The notes under the pieces: model-generated
What the model was told of the DNA's origin: nothing
The model's database searches: none
The model's input: only the letters and a program-made list of their open reading frames with translations
Source of the DNA: Bacteroidota bacterium
GTDB taxonomy: Bacteria; Bacteroidota; Bacteroidia; AKYH767-A; CANKSK01
Length of the DNA stretch: 18,637 bases
Reading direction: 5' to 3'
NCBI GenBank assembly: GCA_947485425.1
Contig: CANKSK010000002.1
Location: 1-18,637 of the forward strand
Program-made: the position numbers and the translations under genes
Shown here: one piece after another, positions 7,332 through 15,683 of the stretch
Numbering within the stretch: position 1 is the stretch's first letter
Layout: each line of letters begins with the position of its first letter

Positions 7332-8780
7332 GTGAAGTCATTTTTCCTTTTAATCTCCTTTTTATCTTTTTGCTTGGGAAGTCGTTCCCTATTTGCAAAA
7401 AACACTGAAGACAATACCCCTTTGGATTCTGTTACTCAAAACAGGCCTATGCTTTTCAACTATTATGTTGTAAAGGATATTCAAATAGAGGGCAATCAAA
7501 TCACCCATCCATCGATTATTTTAAGGGAATTGACTTTTAAAGCAGGAGATCAAATTCCCCTTAACATTGCAGATCAAATATTGGAACGAAGCAGACAAAA
7601 TATTTTCAATACCTCTTTATTTAATTTTGTAGAAATAGCTAAAGAAATAGAGAATGGAAATGAAATCCGGATAAAAATCAAGGTATTTGAAAGATGGTAT
7701 ACCTGGCCATCTCCGGTATTTGAGCTTGCCGACCGAAATTTCAATGAATGGTGGTCAAGAGGGAGAAGTTTTAGCAGAACAAATTATGGAATGTATCTTG
7801 TTCAAGAAAACTTCAGAGGAAGAGATGAAACCCTTACCATAGGTGTGAGAGCTGGATTTAGTGAAAAATATTCGCTCAGCTATGAAATCCCATATCTTTC
7901 AAAAAGAAAAAAAGGTGGGCTTATTTTGGGTTTTTCTTTTGGCAGAAATCATGAAATTCCATATGCTGTGGATGAAGCAAACCACCTTTTATTTTATAAA
8001 AATCCTGATAAATATATACTAGAGTCCGTTGCTTCTTCACTGAGATATACCTACCGTGCGGGTATCTACAATACAAACATTGCCTCATTGGAATTCAACC
8101 AAGAGTCCGTTGCTGATACCGTAACCCATTTAAATACAGATTTTTACGTAAAAGGAATGACAAGAAATCGGTATATATCGTTGGGGTATTATTTTGCACA
8201 TGACCAAAGGGATTTTAAAAACTACCCGCTTGTAGGTAATTTTTTCGATATTGGCTTCAGGCAATCCGGCTTGGGAATAGAAAAAAATCAGATTCAATTT
8301 CTATCGTTGTATGGAAGCGTAAAGAGATTTTGGCAATTGAATCAAAACTGGTTTTATGCTGCCGGGCTGAGCGGTAGGTTTGTAAAGGCCTCTACCCTAC
8401 CCTATTTGTATCAAAGTGCCCTGGGTTATGGAACGGACTATGTTCGGGGTTATGAATACCAAGTTTTTAAGGGATACCATTTTATGTTGCTAAAAACCAA
8501 TTTGAAATACCGTTTGATTTCAGAACGGGTATATAAACTGGGTTGGCCCAAATTGGAAAAATTCAATACCATACCTTATGCGTTGTACATGAATTTCATT
8601 TTTGATGCCGGATATTTGATGCAAAGACCATCCGATAGACTTCAATTTAAAAATATCCTGCCGGGCTATGGCATTGGCTTAGATTATGTTACCTACTATA
8701 GCATGGTACTCAGGATGGAATATACGTTCAATAAATTTGGAAAATCCGATCTTTATCTTCATTTTGTCATACCTATTTAA
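7332..8780 (+). CDS. Short Omp85-family outer-membrane protein, one POTRA domain
   Basis: Outer-membrane beta-barrel of the BamA/TamA (Omp85) superfamily, 482 residues. The start is GTG (7332-7334), followed directly by a signal peptide (about 1-22, SLFA-K). A single POTRA-like domain is at about 46-121 (VVKDIQIEGN, then ILERSRQNIFNTSLFNFV, then IKIKVFERW). Residues about 130-482 form the barrel, with alternating aromatic strands, a QRDFKNYPLVG turn (292-302) and the Omp85 lid-loop signature VRGYE at 371-375 in GTDYVRGYEYQ. It is much smaller than BamA (here 827 residues) or TamA (about 580, three POTRA domains), so it is not the core assembly factor, which is encoded 4 kb downstream. It is packed tightly between the CBS gene (8 bases) and nadK (9 bases). 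The function could be insertion or transport of a special client; this is inference. Confidence 0.85.
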   Translation: MKSFFLLISFLSFCLGSRSLFAKNTEDNTPLDSVTQNRPMLFNYYVVKDIQIEGNQITHPSIILRELTFKAGDQIPLNIADQILERSRQNIFNTSLFNFVEIAKEIENGNEIRIKIKVFERWYTWPSPVFELADRNFNEWWSRGRSFSRTNYGMYLVQENFRGRDETLTIGVRAGFSEKYSLSYEIPYLSKRKKGGLILGFSFGRNHEIPYAVDEANHLLFYKNPDKYILESVASSLRYTYRAGIYNTNIASLEFNQESVADTVTHLNTDFYVKGMTRNRYISLGYYFAHDQRDFKNYPLVGNFFDIGFRQSGLGIEKNQIQFLSLYGSVKRFWQLNQNWFYAAGLSGRFVKASTLPYLYQSALGYGTDYVRGYEYQVFKGYHFMLLKTNLKYRLISERVYKLGWPKLEKFNTIPYALYMNFIFDAGYLMQRPSDRLQFKNILPGYGIGLDYVTYYSMVLRMEYTFNKFGKSDLYLHFVIPI

Positions 8781-8789
8781 CCGATACAA

Positions 8790-9668
8790 ATGATAATAGC
8801 CATTTACGGGAGACCCTTTAAAAAAAACCTAACTCCCTATATAGAAACCGTTTTAAAAACTTTAAAAGATATTAACGCTGAATACATTGTCTATGAGGCG
8901 TATAGTCAATTTTTAAAGCAGGAGCTTCACATACAAGACTCACATCAAACCTTTCGCACGCATCAGGAAATTAGAGGTAAAATTGATTTTTTATTATCTA
9001 TTGGCGGGGATGGCACCATGCTTGAGACCATTTCCTTGGTAAGGGATTCGGGGATTCCAGTTATAGGTATCAATACAGGACGACTGGGATATTTAGCCGG
9101 TATTCGAAAGGAAGACATTCAAAATGCCTTGCAGGAACTTGCTTTGGGACACTACAGCATTGATGCCCGCAGCCTTTTACATTTAGAAACCAATAATTTT
9201 ATTTTTGGAGATGTGAATTATGGTTTAAATGAACTTACCATTCATAAAAAGGATTCATCCTCTATGATTACCATCAATGCCTATTTGAATGGAGAGTTTC
9301 TGAATTCTTACTGGGCAGATGGACTTATCGTGTCAACCGCTACGGGCTCCACTGGATATTCTTTAAGCTGTGGAGGGCCGATCATCCTACCACACTCAGA
9401 AAGTTTTGTTATCACCCCTATTGCACCGCATAATCTAAATGTGCGCCCGGTAATCGTTTCAGATAAAAACATTATTTCCTTGGAAGTGGAAGGCAGAAGT
9501 CGTCATTTTCTTGCCACCTTGGATTCAAGATCTGTTACCATTGATTCATCCATTCAACTTGCGGTCAGAAAGGCAAATTTCGAACTCCATCTGATTCGAC
9601 TGAACGGGGAAAATTATTTGAATACCCTGAGAAACAAATTGATGTGGGGCATTGATATGCGAAACTAA
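8790..9668 (+). CDS. nadK: NAD kinase
   Basis: Phosphorylates NAD to NADP in the cytoplasm. It has 292 residues, normal length. The GGDGT motif with the catalytic Asp74 is at 72-76 after the strand FLLSI. GINTGRLGYLAG follows at 93-104, NE at 147-148 in the LNELTIHK strand, and the nucleotide-binding block DGLIVSTATGSTGYSLS covers 177-193 with GGP just after. These are all family residues and nothing is missing. The ATG at 8790 comes 9 bases after the Omp85 stop, so translation is probably coupled. The 100 bases after it hold an imperfect hairpin and a promoter-like box, so expression of the next gene may be partly independent. Confidence 0.96.
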   Translation: MIIAIYGRPFKKNLTPYIETVLKTLKDINAEYIVYEAYSQFLKQELHIQDSHQTFRTHQEIRGKIDFLLSIGGDGTMLETISLVRDSGIPVIGINTGRLGYLAGIRKEDIQNALQELALGHYSIDARSLLHLETNNFIFGDVNYGLNELTIHKKDSSSMITINAYLNGEFLNSYWADGLIVSTATGSTGYSLSCGGPIILPHSESFVITPIAPHNLNVRPVIVSDKNIISLEVEGRSRHFLATLDSRSVTIDSSIQLAVRKANFELHLIRLNGENYLNTLRNKLMWGIDMRN

Positions 9669-9671
9669 AGC

Positions 9672-9711
9672 GCTATTTTTTCGTAAAAAGTTCCGTATTT
9701 GAAAATATAGC
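9672..9711 (+). other. Imperfect inverted repeat after nadK
   Basis: Arms GCTATTTTTTC (9672-9682) and GAAAATATAGC (9701-9711) pair over 11 positions with one mismatch, around an 18-base loop. It is AT-rich and has no T-tract after it, so it is a weak attenuator or processing site at most. Confidence 0.25.
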
Positions 9712-9734
9712 ATACGAAATAAAAAATATTTTCA

Positions 9735-9742
9735 TATATTTG
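9735..9742 (+). promoter_or_regulatory. Possible internal -7 box before the DUF6089 pair
   Basis: TATATTTG is a full match to TAnnTTTG, 27 bases before the ATG at 9769. No clear -33 element lies at the right distance. It could give the downstream envelope genes a promoter separate from nadK. Confidence 0.35.
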
Positions 9743-9768
9743 TAACAAATAACAACTCCAAATTACCT

Positions 9769-10722
9769 ATGGATTTAAACAACACTCATGTAAAGATGGC
9801 ATGGAATCATAGCGCTTTAAAATTCTTATTTCTGCTTGGTTTCGCATGCTTATTGCATGAAAACGTTTCTGCACAGCGTTGGAAAACGATGCGATATGAG
9901 GCACAATATGGAATTGGTGCAGGCAATTTTTTAGGTGATTTAGGGGGGGCAAACCAAATAGGCACCCACTATTTCAAAGATTTCGAGTGGGTAGAAACCA
10001 GGCCTGCTATTTGTGTTGGGTTGAGGTATAAATTAACAGAATTTTTTGCCCTAAAATCCGCCTTAACCTTTGGCCAGATGCGCGGTGATGATAAACTAAC
10101 CGACTATCCTTTTAGGCATTACAGAAATTTATCCTTTAAATCGAATATATTGGAATTTGCAACCCAATTTGAGGCATCTTTTTATAGGGAACAATTGGGT
10201 CACAGGTACAGACTTCGAGGCATTAAAGGACAAAAAGGATTTGAGTTATACAGTTATGGTTTTTTAGGCTTGGGCGCATTTTATTTCAACCCTCAGGGAC
10301 AGGATAAAAACGGAAATTGGGTTTCACTTCAGCCATTAGGCACAGAGGGACAGGGCTTGGTACCTACTCGCCAAAAATACAATCGGGTACAATTATGCAT
10401 TCCAATAGGTATTGGATTTAAATACACCATCAACCAAAAATGGGGTATTGGCATTGAATATGGCTTAAGATACACCTTCACAGACTACATTGATGATGTA
10501 AGTACGACTTATTTCAGGGCTGATAAATTAAAATCTGCTTATGGAAAAATATTGGGAGATCAAGCGGCTTATGTGTCCAACAAAAGTGATGGAAGTTCAC
10601 CCGCGATTACTTCAGCGGGGCAGCAAAGAGGAGATCCCAGATACACGGATAGCTATATGTTTTTAATGATTTCACTGAACCACAAAATCAAAACAGGACG
10701 CAACAATCTTCCTAAATTTTAA
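9769..10722 (+). CDS. DUF6089-type exported beta-rich protein, copy 1
   Basis: A 317-residue exported protein of unknown function; assignment to DUF6089 is from gene position and pattern. A signal peptide spans about 10-35, with cleavage likely at VSA-Q. The ATG at 9769 adds nine residues before it, and the ATG at 9796 is an alternative. The mature part alternates glycine/aromatic strands (YEAQYGIGAGNFLGDLGG, then GLRYKL, GIGFKYTI, GIGIEYGLRYTFTDY), as expected of a small outer-membrane barrel of the PorT/OmpA type. Signature segments are FNPQG (173-177), LQPLGTEGQG (188-197) and DYIDDVSTTY (239-248). The next gene encodes a paralogue with the same segments. In many Bacteroidota one such gene sits between nadK and the isoprenyl transferase, beside bamA, which hints at a role in envelope assembly; this is inference. 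Confidence 0.8.
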   Translation: MDLNNTHVKMAWNHSALKFLFLLGFACLLHENVSAQRWKTMRYEAQYGIGAGNFLGDLGGANQIGTHYFKDFEWVETRPAICVGLRYKLTEFFALKSALTFGQMRGDDKLTDYPFRHYRNLSFKSNILEFATQFEASFYREQLGHRYRLRGIKGQKGFELYSYGFLGLGAFYFNPQGQDKNGNWVSLQPLGTEGQGLVPTRQKYNRVQLCIPIGIGFKYTINQKWGIGIEYGLRYTFTDYIDDVSTTYFRADKLKSAYGKILGDQAAYVSNKSDGSSPAITSAGQQRGDPRYTDSYMFLMISLNHKIKTGRNNLPKF

Positions 10723-10779
10723 TACAATTTTTGCAAAAAACTTACGTTTTTAGGCGTTCAAACCTTTAATAGGAAATCA

Positions 10780-11610
10780 TTGAAAAAGGTCTTTATCTCA
10801 TTTATATTCATTTTTTTTCTTCAAAACACCTCCTTTTCGCAGGGCTCAGAATATGGTCTTATGGTAGGAGCCTCAGGGTATAGGGGAGATTTGAATCCGG
10901 AGTTTTATAGCCAATTAAATTTAATAAAACCCGCTATTGGCCTGTTATACCGATACAATTTTCATCCCCATTATGCATGGAAATTTGATTTGTATTATGG
11001 AAATATCGAAGGTTCGGATCAATATGCTTCGGATGCCTATAGCAAAAATAGAAATCTTTCCTTCCGCTCAAGCATCACGGAGGTTTCAGGACAATTGGAA
11101 TTTAATTTTTTGTCGTATCGGCCTGAGCATGCGAGAGAAAGATTCAGCCCCTATATTTTCTCCGGTTTATCGGTTTTCAGTTTCAATCCGCAGGGAGAGT
11201 TACCTAACGGAGAGTGGCGAGATTTGCAGCCATTGGGCACAGAAGGACAAGGCGGCAGTGGCATTAGCAAATACAAACTGATACAGATGGCTATTCCGAT
11301 GGGGGGCGGCTTAAAACTAAGCTTTGGTGCACTTGCCATCGGAATGGAATTGGGCATGCGCTATGCCTTTACCGATTACTTAGATGATGTGAGCACCAAA
11401 TATCCTGACAAAACTGCTCTATTGGCAAGAAATGGCGCAGAAGCGGCCTATTTTTCAGATCGCTCGCCTCTTATTGAAGACACTTCACTGAAAGATAGAC
11501 AAAGAGGCAATTCGCAAAATAATGATTGGTATATGTTTGGTGGTTTTACCATCACCCTGAATTTAAGCAATGCCAATGCATACTGCTTGCCTTTTCAGAA
11601 AAAATATTAA
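10780..11610 (+). CDS. DUF6089-type exported beta-rich protein, copy 2
   Basis: A 276-residue paralogue of the preceding protein. The start is TTG (10780-10782), directly followed by KKVF and a hydrophobic signal peptide, with cleavage likely at SFS-Q (20/21); no ATG would keep the signal peptide. Shared segments with copy 1 are RNLSF-S (91-98), FNPQG (135-139), NG-W, LQPLGTEGQG (149-158), MRYAFTDY, DDVSTKY and QRG near the end. Copy 1 carries an extra loop of about ten residues before the FNPQG block and a longer region after DDVST. The mature protein is rich in glycine and aromatic strands, fitting an 8-to-10-strand outer-membrane barrel. It lies 57 bases after copy 1 and 68 before the isoprenyl transferase gene, so it is probably co-transcribed. 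Function unknown. Confidence 0.8.
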   Translation: MKKVFISFIFIFFLQNTSFSQGSEYGLMVGASGYRGDLNPEFYSQLNLIKPAIGLLYRYNFHPHYAWKFDLYYGNIEGSDQYASDAYSKNRNLSFRSSITEVSGQLEFNFLSYRPEHARERFSPYIFSGLSVFSFNPQGELPNGEWRDLQPLGTEGQGGSGISKYKLIQMAIPMGGGLKLSFGALAIGMELGMRYAFTDYLDDVSTKYPDKTALLARNGAEAAYFSDRSPLIEDTSLKDRQRGNSQNNDWYMFGGFTITLNLSNANAYCLPFQKKY

Positions 11611-11678
11611 TTCAGGAAAGAACAAAAATTAAGGATGAAAAGACGGGATTTTTATTAACTTGCGTCGATTTTCAAAAA

Positions 11679-12425
11679 ATGATTGCAAAAGATAAGATTC
11701 AGTCTGATAAATTACCCAAGCACGTAGGCATCATCATGGATGGCAATGGGCGTTGGGCAAAGCAAAAGGGAAAAATTAGGATGTTTGGCCATCGCAGTGG
11801 TGTGATTGCGGTTAAAGAAACCGTAGAAATGGCTGCGGAATTGGGCATTCAATATCTTACGCTATATGCCTTTTCGACAGAAAATTGGAAGCGACCAAAA
11901 ATAGAAATCAATGCGTTGATGGAACTGCTTGTCAGTACAATTCACAAAGAGACCAAGACCTTAAACGAAAACAACATCCGCCTATCGGCCATTGGCGACA
12001 TTGAGAGTTTGCCCTCAAGCTGTCGCAGAGAACTGAAAGAGGCCATAGAGCTTACCAAAAACAATACCCGAATGACATTGGTATTGGCCTTAAGCTATAG
12101 CTCACGCTGGGAACTTACTCGGGCGATGCAGACCATAGCTGAAAAAGTAAGCAGAAAAGAATTGAAACCTGAAGACATTAGCGAAGAAACCATTCAAAAT
12201 CATTTGAATACAAGTGGTATTCCAGACCCTGAGCTTCTGATCCGCACCAGTGGAGAGCATCGCATCAGTAATTTTTTGCTTTGGCAAATTGCCTATACGG
12301 AACTATATTTTACCGAAAAACTATGGCCGGACTTTAGAAAAGAAGATTTTTGCGAAGCCATCATCAATTTTCAAAATAGAGAAAGGCGGTTTGGCAAAAT
12401 CAGTGAGCAAATTAAAAGCAGCTAA
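11679..12425 (+). CDS. uppS: Isoprenyl transferase (undecaprenyl-diphosphate synthase type)
   Basis: Cis-prenyltransferase that extends farnesyl diphosphate with isopentenyl diphosphate to make the C55 carrier used for peptidoglycan and surface glycans; cytoplasmic face of the inner membrane. From the ATG at 11679 it has 248 residues, the family norm. The metal/diphosphate motif IIMDGNGRWA has the catalytic Asp21. FGHRSG follows at 36-41, YAFSTENWKRP at 63-73, and RTSGEHRISNFLLWQ at 189-203, with Glu208 in the TELYF segment after it. The segment that reads NYGGR in E. coli is SYSSRWE here (139-145), a form I associate with Bacteroidota. The frame is open from 11526, but that extension overlaps the preceding gene and looks unlike the family. 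It sits just ahead of bamA. Chain length cannot be told from sequence alone. Confidence 0.95.
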   Translation: MIAKDKIQSDKLPKHVGIIMDGNGRWAKQKGKIRMFGHRSGVIAVKETVEMAAELGIQYLTLYAFSTENWKRPKIEINALMELLVSTIHKETKTLNENNIRLSAIGDIESLPSSCRRELKEAIELTKNNTRMTLVLALSYSSRWELTRAMQTIAEKVSRKELKPEDISEETIQNHLNTSGIPDPELLIRTSGEHRISNFLLWQIAYTELYFTEKLWPDFRKEDFCEAIINFQNRERRFGKISEQIKSS

Positions 12426-12476
12426 AAAGGATAAAATTAAAATTTAAACATTTTTAGACGCACCGGAAACACATTT

Positions 12477-12484
12477 TATCTTTC
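12477..12484 (+). promoter_or_regulatory. Weak promoter-like box before bamA
   Basis: TATCTTTC differs from TAnnTTTG only in the last base and ends 50 bases before the bamA start codon. The 109-base gap before bamA is the largest in the cluster, so a local promoter is reasonable, but no -33 element is clear. Confidence 0.2.
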
Positions 12485-12534
12485 TCCAATTTTCATTAGA
12501 AAATCAACGGAATTATATTTAAAACCATCCAGAA

Positions 12535-15018
12535 TTGAAAAAAATATTCATTTTCCTTATTTCCCTTGTTTGCTTAAGTGGCAGCGTTTTTTCGCAAGTT
12601 GCCATCTCTCCTGACACCCTCGCCTTAAATTATGGTTCGCCAAAAGAATATGAAATTGGTGGCATACGTATTTCAGGGACCCAATTTTTAGATGAAAGTG
12701 TATTGATAACCCTTTCGGGATTAAGTGTAGGAGAAAAGATATATATCCCTGGAGATAAAATAGCCAAAGCGCTCGAAAACCTTTGGAAACAAGGACTCTT
12801 TTCAGACATTCAAATTTTTTCGAACAAGGTTCAGGGGAATTTTATTTTTTTAGAAATAGCCCTAAAGGAAAGACCTAAACTTTCAAAGTTTACATTTAAA
12901 GGCATTGGTAAATCTGATGCTGACAAACTTCGGGAAAAGTTAAACATTTCGAAAGGAATGGTTATCACGCAAAATTTGATTCAAGAAACCTCAAATACGG
13001 TAAAGAGTTTTTATAAAGACAAAGGATATTACAACACCCTTGTAAATGTTGCAGCCAAAACAGATACAGGCGCTATAAACAGCAGAATCCTGATTATTGA
13101 CATTGAAAAAAATGCAAAAATCAAGATTAGCAAAATTGATTTTACCGGAAATAGTACTGTTGATGAAAAGATTTTAAAAAGAACGATGAAGGACACGAAA
13201 GAAAAGCATCTTTACCGCATCTTTTCTACTTCAAAATTTTTAGAGTCGAACTTCACGAAAGACAAACAAAAAATACTGGATAAATACAATTCAATGGGCT
13301 ATCGAGATGCGAGCATTGTAAGTGACAGTATTTACAAAACGGACGATAAAAACATTGGTATTAAAATCAACATCAATGAAGGCCGCAAGTATTATTTCAG
13401 AAATATAAGCTGGACGGGAAATTCGAAATACAGTGATAAAGAATTATCGGCGGTATTGGGCATAAAAAAGGGAGATATTTTTAATCAGGCAGCATTAGAA
13501 AGTCATTTGATGATGAATCAAAATGGAAATGATGTCAGCTCCTTGTATATGGATGATGGCTATCTATTCTTCCAGGTGACACCAGCAGAAATCAATGTAG
13601 AAAAGGACTCCATCGATCTAGAGATGAGAATTTACGAGGGAAAGCAAGCGAGGATCAATCGCATTAAAATCACAGGGAATACAAAAACCAATGACAAGGT
13701 AATCATGCGAGAGGTTCGCACGAAACCCGGCCAATTATTCAGTCGTTCAGACATTATCCGATCGCAGCGCGAATTGTCTCAATTGGGATATTTCAATGCA
13801 GAAAAATTGGGTGTAAATCCAACACCGAATCCTGCTGATGGCACTGTAGATATTGAATATGTAGTAGAAGAAAAACCTTCCGATCAAATTGAGTTATCCG
13901 GCGGATGGGGTGGAGCTCAGGGGGGCTTGGTAGGCTCGTTGGGTTTATCATTCAACAACTTTTCGGCAAAAAATATTGGCAACAAAAATGCCTGGAAACC
14001 GCTACCAGCAGGTGATGGACAGAAACTCAGCATCAGAGCGCAGTCAAACGGCAGCTATTATCAATCGTACAATGCCTCCTTTACAGAACCTTGGTTTGGT
14101 GGAAAAAAACCAAATTCATTAAGTGTTACTTTTTATCATTCAATCCTTACCAATGGAGTAAGCAGTTCGGATGCATCCTATTCCTCCACAAAAATCTCAG
14201 GCTTGTCGTTGGGTTTTGGAAAAAGATTAAAATTCCCTGATGACTTCTTCACTTTTTTCGCAGAAGCCAATTTTCAAAATTATTTGTTAAACCGCAGCAC
14301 CAACTTTATTTTTACTGATGGATATTCAAATAATTTCAACATCAAATTAACCCTTTCGAGAAATTCAATTGACCAACCCTTATATCCTCGAGGTGGCTCG
14401 GAATTCAGCATTACATCACAATTTACCCCACCCTATTCAACCTTTAATTCCGGAGATTATGCGACGATGGATTTACAAGAAAAATACAAATGGGTTGAAT
14501 TTCATAAATGGACAGCAAAGGCTTCCTGGTTTACCAAAGTCATAGGCAATTTGGTAATCAGCACCCGAATAAAATATGGGTTTTTGGGTAATTACGATAA
14601 CAAAGTAGGGCAATCACCCTTTGAAAGGTTTTATTTAGGAGGTGACGGACTGTCAGGTTTCTCACTTTATGGCAGCGATATTATTTCATTACGAGGCTAT
14701 GCAAATAATTCACTATCCCCTAAAGTAGGAAGTACCGTATTTGATAAATACACCTTTGAAATAAGATATCCTTTGTCGTTAAATCCAAGTGCGACCATTT
14801 ATGGCCTTGCTTTTACAGAGGCTGGAAATGCATGGTTAAATTTAAAGGATTTCAATCCCTTTGAAATGAAGCGATCTGCAGGCTTTGGGGTTCGTGTATT
14901 CCTTCCGATGTTCGGATTGTTGGGACTTGATTGGGGATATCGATTGGATGATGTGAGCACCTACCCGGGCATGGACAGATCCACTTTTCACTTTTCCATT
15001 GGGGGATCCATTGACTAA
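12535..15018 (+). CDS. bamA: Outer-membrane protein assembly factor BamA
   Basis: Core Omp85 protein of the BAM complex, which inserts beta-barrel proteins into the outer membrane. It has 827 residues. The start is TTG (12535-12537), followed at once by KKIF and a signal peptide (cleavage about SVFS-Q, 20/21). Five POTRA domains can be traced at about 39-113, 115-192, 195-283, 285-368 and 371-447; each opens with an I-x-[IV]-x-G-type strand (IRISGT, FTFKGI, IDFTGN, ISWTGN, IKITGN). The barrel covers about 450-827. The LRGY lid signature is at 719-722 and the FEIRYPL strand at 741-747. The C-terminus reads FHFSIGGSID, so the usual last aromatic residue is not terminal. Downstream neighbours are two Skp/OmpH chaperones that hand clients to BAM, a classic pairing. 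The short Omp85 gene upstream is a separate family branch. Confidence 0.95.
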   Translation: MKKIFIFLISLVCLSGSVFSQVAISPDTLALNYGSPKEYEIGGIRISGTQFLDESVLITLSGLSVGEKIYIPGDKIAKALENLWKQGLFSDIQIFSNKVQGNFIFLEIALKERPKLSKFTFKGIGKSDADKLREKLNISKGMVITQNLIQETSNTVKSFYKDKGYYNTLVNVAAKTDTGAINSRILIIDIEKNAKIKISKIDFTGNSTVDEKILKRTMKDTKEKHLYRIFSTSKFLESNFTKDKQKILDKYNSMGYRDASIVSDSIYKTDDKNIGIKININEGRKYYFRNISWTGNSKYSDKELSAVLGIKKGDIFNQAALESHLMMNQNGNDVSSLYMDDGYLFFQVTPAEINVEKDSIDLEMRIYEGKQARINRIKITGNTKTNDKVIMREVRTKPGQLFSRSDIIRSQRELSQLGYFNAEKLGVNPTPNPADGTVDIEYVVEEKPSDQIELSGGWGGAQGGLVGSLGLSFNNFSAKNIGNKNAWKPLPAGDGQKLSIRAQSNGSYYQSYNASFTEPWFGGKKPNSLSVTFYHSILTNGVSSSDASYSSTKISGLSLGFGKRLKFPDDFFTFFAEANFQNYLLNRSTNFIFTDGYSNNFNIKLTLSRNSIDQPLYPRGGSEFSITSQFTPPYSTFNSGDYATMDLQEKYKWVEFHKWTAKASWFTKVIGNLVISTRIKYGFLGNYDNKVGQSPFERFYLGGDGLSGFSLYGSDIISLRGYANNSLSPKVGSTVFDKYTFEIRYPLSLNPSATIYGLAFTEAGNAWLNLKDFNPFEMKRSAGFGVRVFLPMFGLLGLDWGYRLDDVSTYPGMDRSTFHFSIGGSID

Positions 15019-15094
15019 AACGGGATGTTCAAATTTTGGCAAGAAAATTGTTTAGCAAGACAAAAAACGATATCAAACACTAAAACAAAAAAAA

Positions 15095-15664
15095 ATGAAA
15101 AAGACGATTCTGTTATTCGCAACTTGCTTTTTATTCCTGAACAATAATATTACATTTGCTCAGAAATTTGCTTATGTCAACTCTGAATATATTCTTGATA
15201 ATATTTCGGAATACAAGGCTGCACAGCAAAAATTGGATGATATTTCGATGCAATGGCAAAAAGAAATAGAAGCCAAATATTCAGAAATTGATAAGTTGTA
15301 TAAATCATTCCAGGCAGAGCAAATATTGCTTACCGAGGATATGAAGAAAAAAAGGGAAAGTGAAATTGTTACCAAAGAAAAAGAGGTAAAAGAATATCAA
15401 AAAGGAAAATTTGGTTTTGAAGGAGAGCTTTTCAAGAAAAAACAAGAATTGGTAAAGCCCATTCAAGACAAGGTATATGCTGCTGTAAAAAAATTAGCTG
15501 AAGATGGAAGCTATGCCGCCATCTTTGACAAATCCAGTGATTTAATCATGCTTTATACCAATCCAAAATATGACAAGAGTGATGATATTTTGTTGGCAAT
15601 GGGTTACAAACCCGGCAGTGGCAAAAAGGATTCAAAAACAGAAAGTAAAGCACCAAAAAAATAA
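15095..15664 (+). CDS. OmpH/Skp family periplasmic chaperone, copy 1
   Basis: Small periplasmic chaperone of the Skp type, which in other bacteria forms trimers whose helical arms hold unfolded outer-membrane proteins on the way to BAM. It has 189 residues. The ATG at 15095 opens a signal peptide ending TFA-Q (22/23). The mature chain begins FAYVNSEYILDNISEY, the usual Skp start (here aligned to copy 2's IGHVNTQEIL). A charged coiled coil of about 40-130 follows, then a closing strand AAIFDKSSDLIMLYTN. The last 20 residues are a lysine-rich tail with no clear fold. It lies 76 bases after bamA and 19 before copy 2, so all three are likely on one transcript. Confidence 0.92.
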   Translation: MKKTILLFATCFLFLNNNITFAQKFAYVNSEYILDNISEYKAAQQKLDDISMQWQKEIEAKYSEIDKLYKSFQAEQILLTEDMKKKRESEIVTKEKEVKEYQKGKFGFEGELFKKKQELVKPIQDKVYAAVKKLAEDGSYAAIFDKSSDLIMLYTNPKYDKSDDILLAMGYKPGSGKKDSKTESKAPKK

Positions 15665-15683
15665 ACCTTAAAAAAAAACATCT

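Noticed and set aside
10736..10751. Hairpin AAAAAC-TTAC-GTTTTT between the two DUF6089 genes
   Set aside because: Only 6 bp, nearly all A-T pairs and without a T-tract; likely chance in AT-rich spacer DNA.
9769..11610. The two DUF6089-type genes as one gene broken by a frameshift
   Set aside because: Each has its own signal peptide and a full set of the shared motifs, so they are tandem paralogues.
11526..11678. Isoprenyl transferase start at 11526
   Set aside because: The extension overlaps the preceding gene in another frame and lacks family similarity; ATG 11679 gives the standard length.
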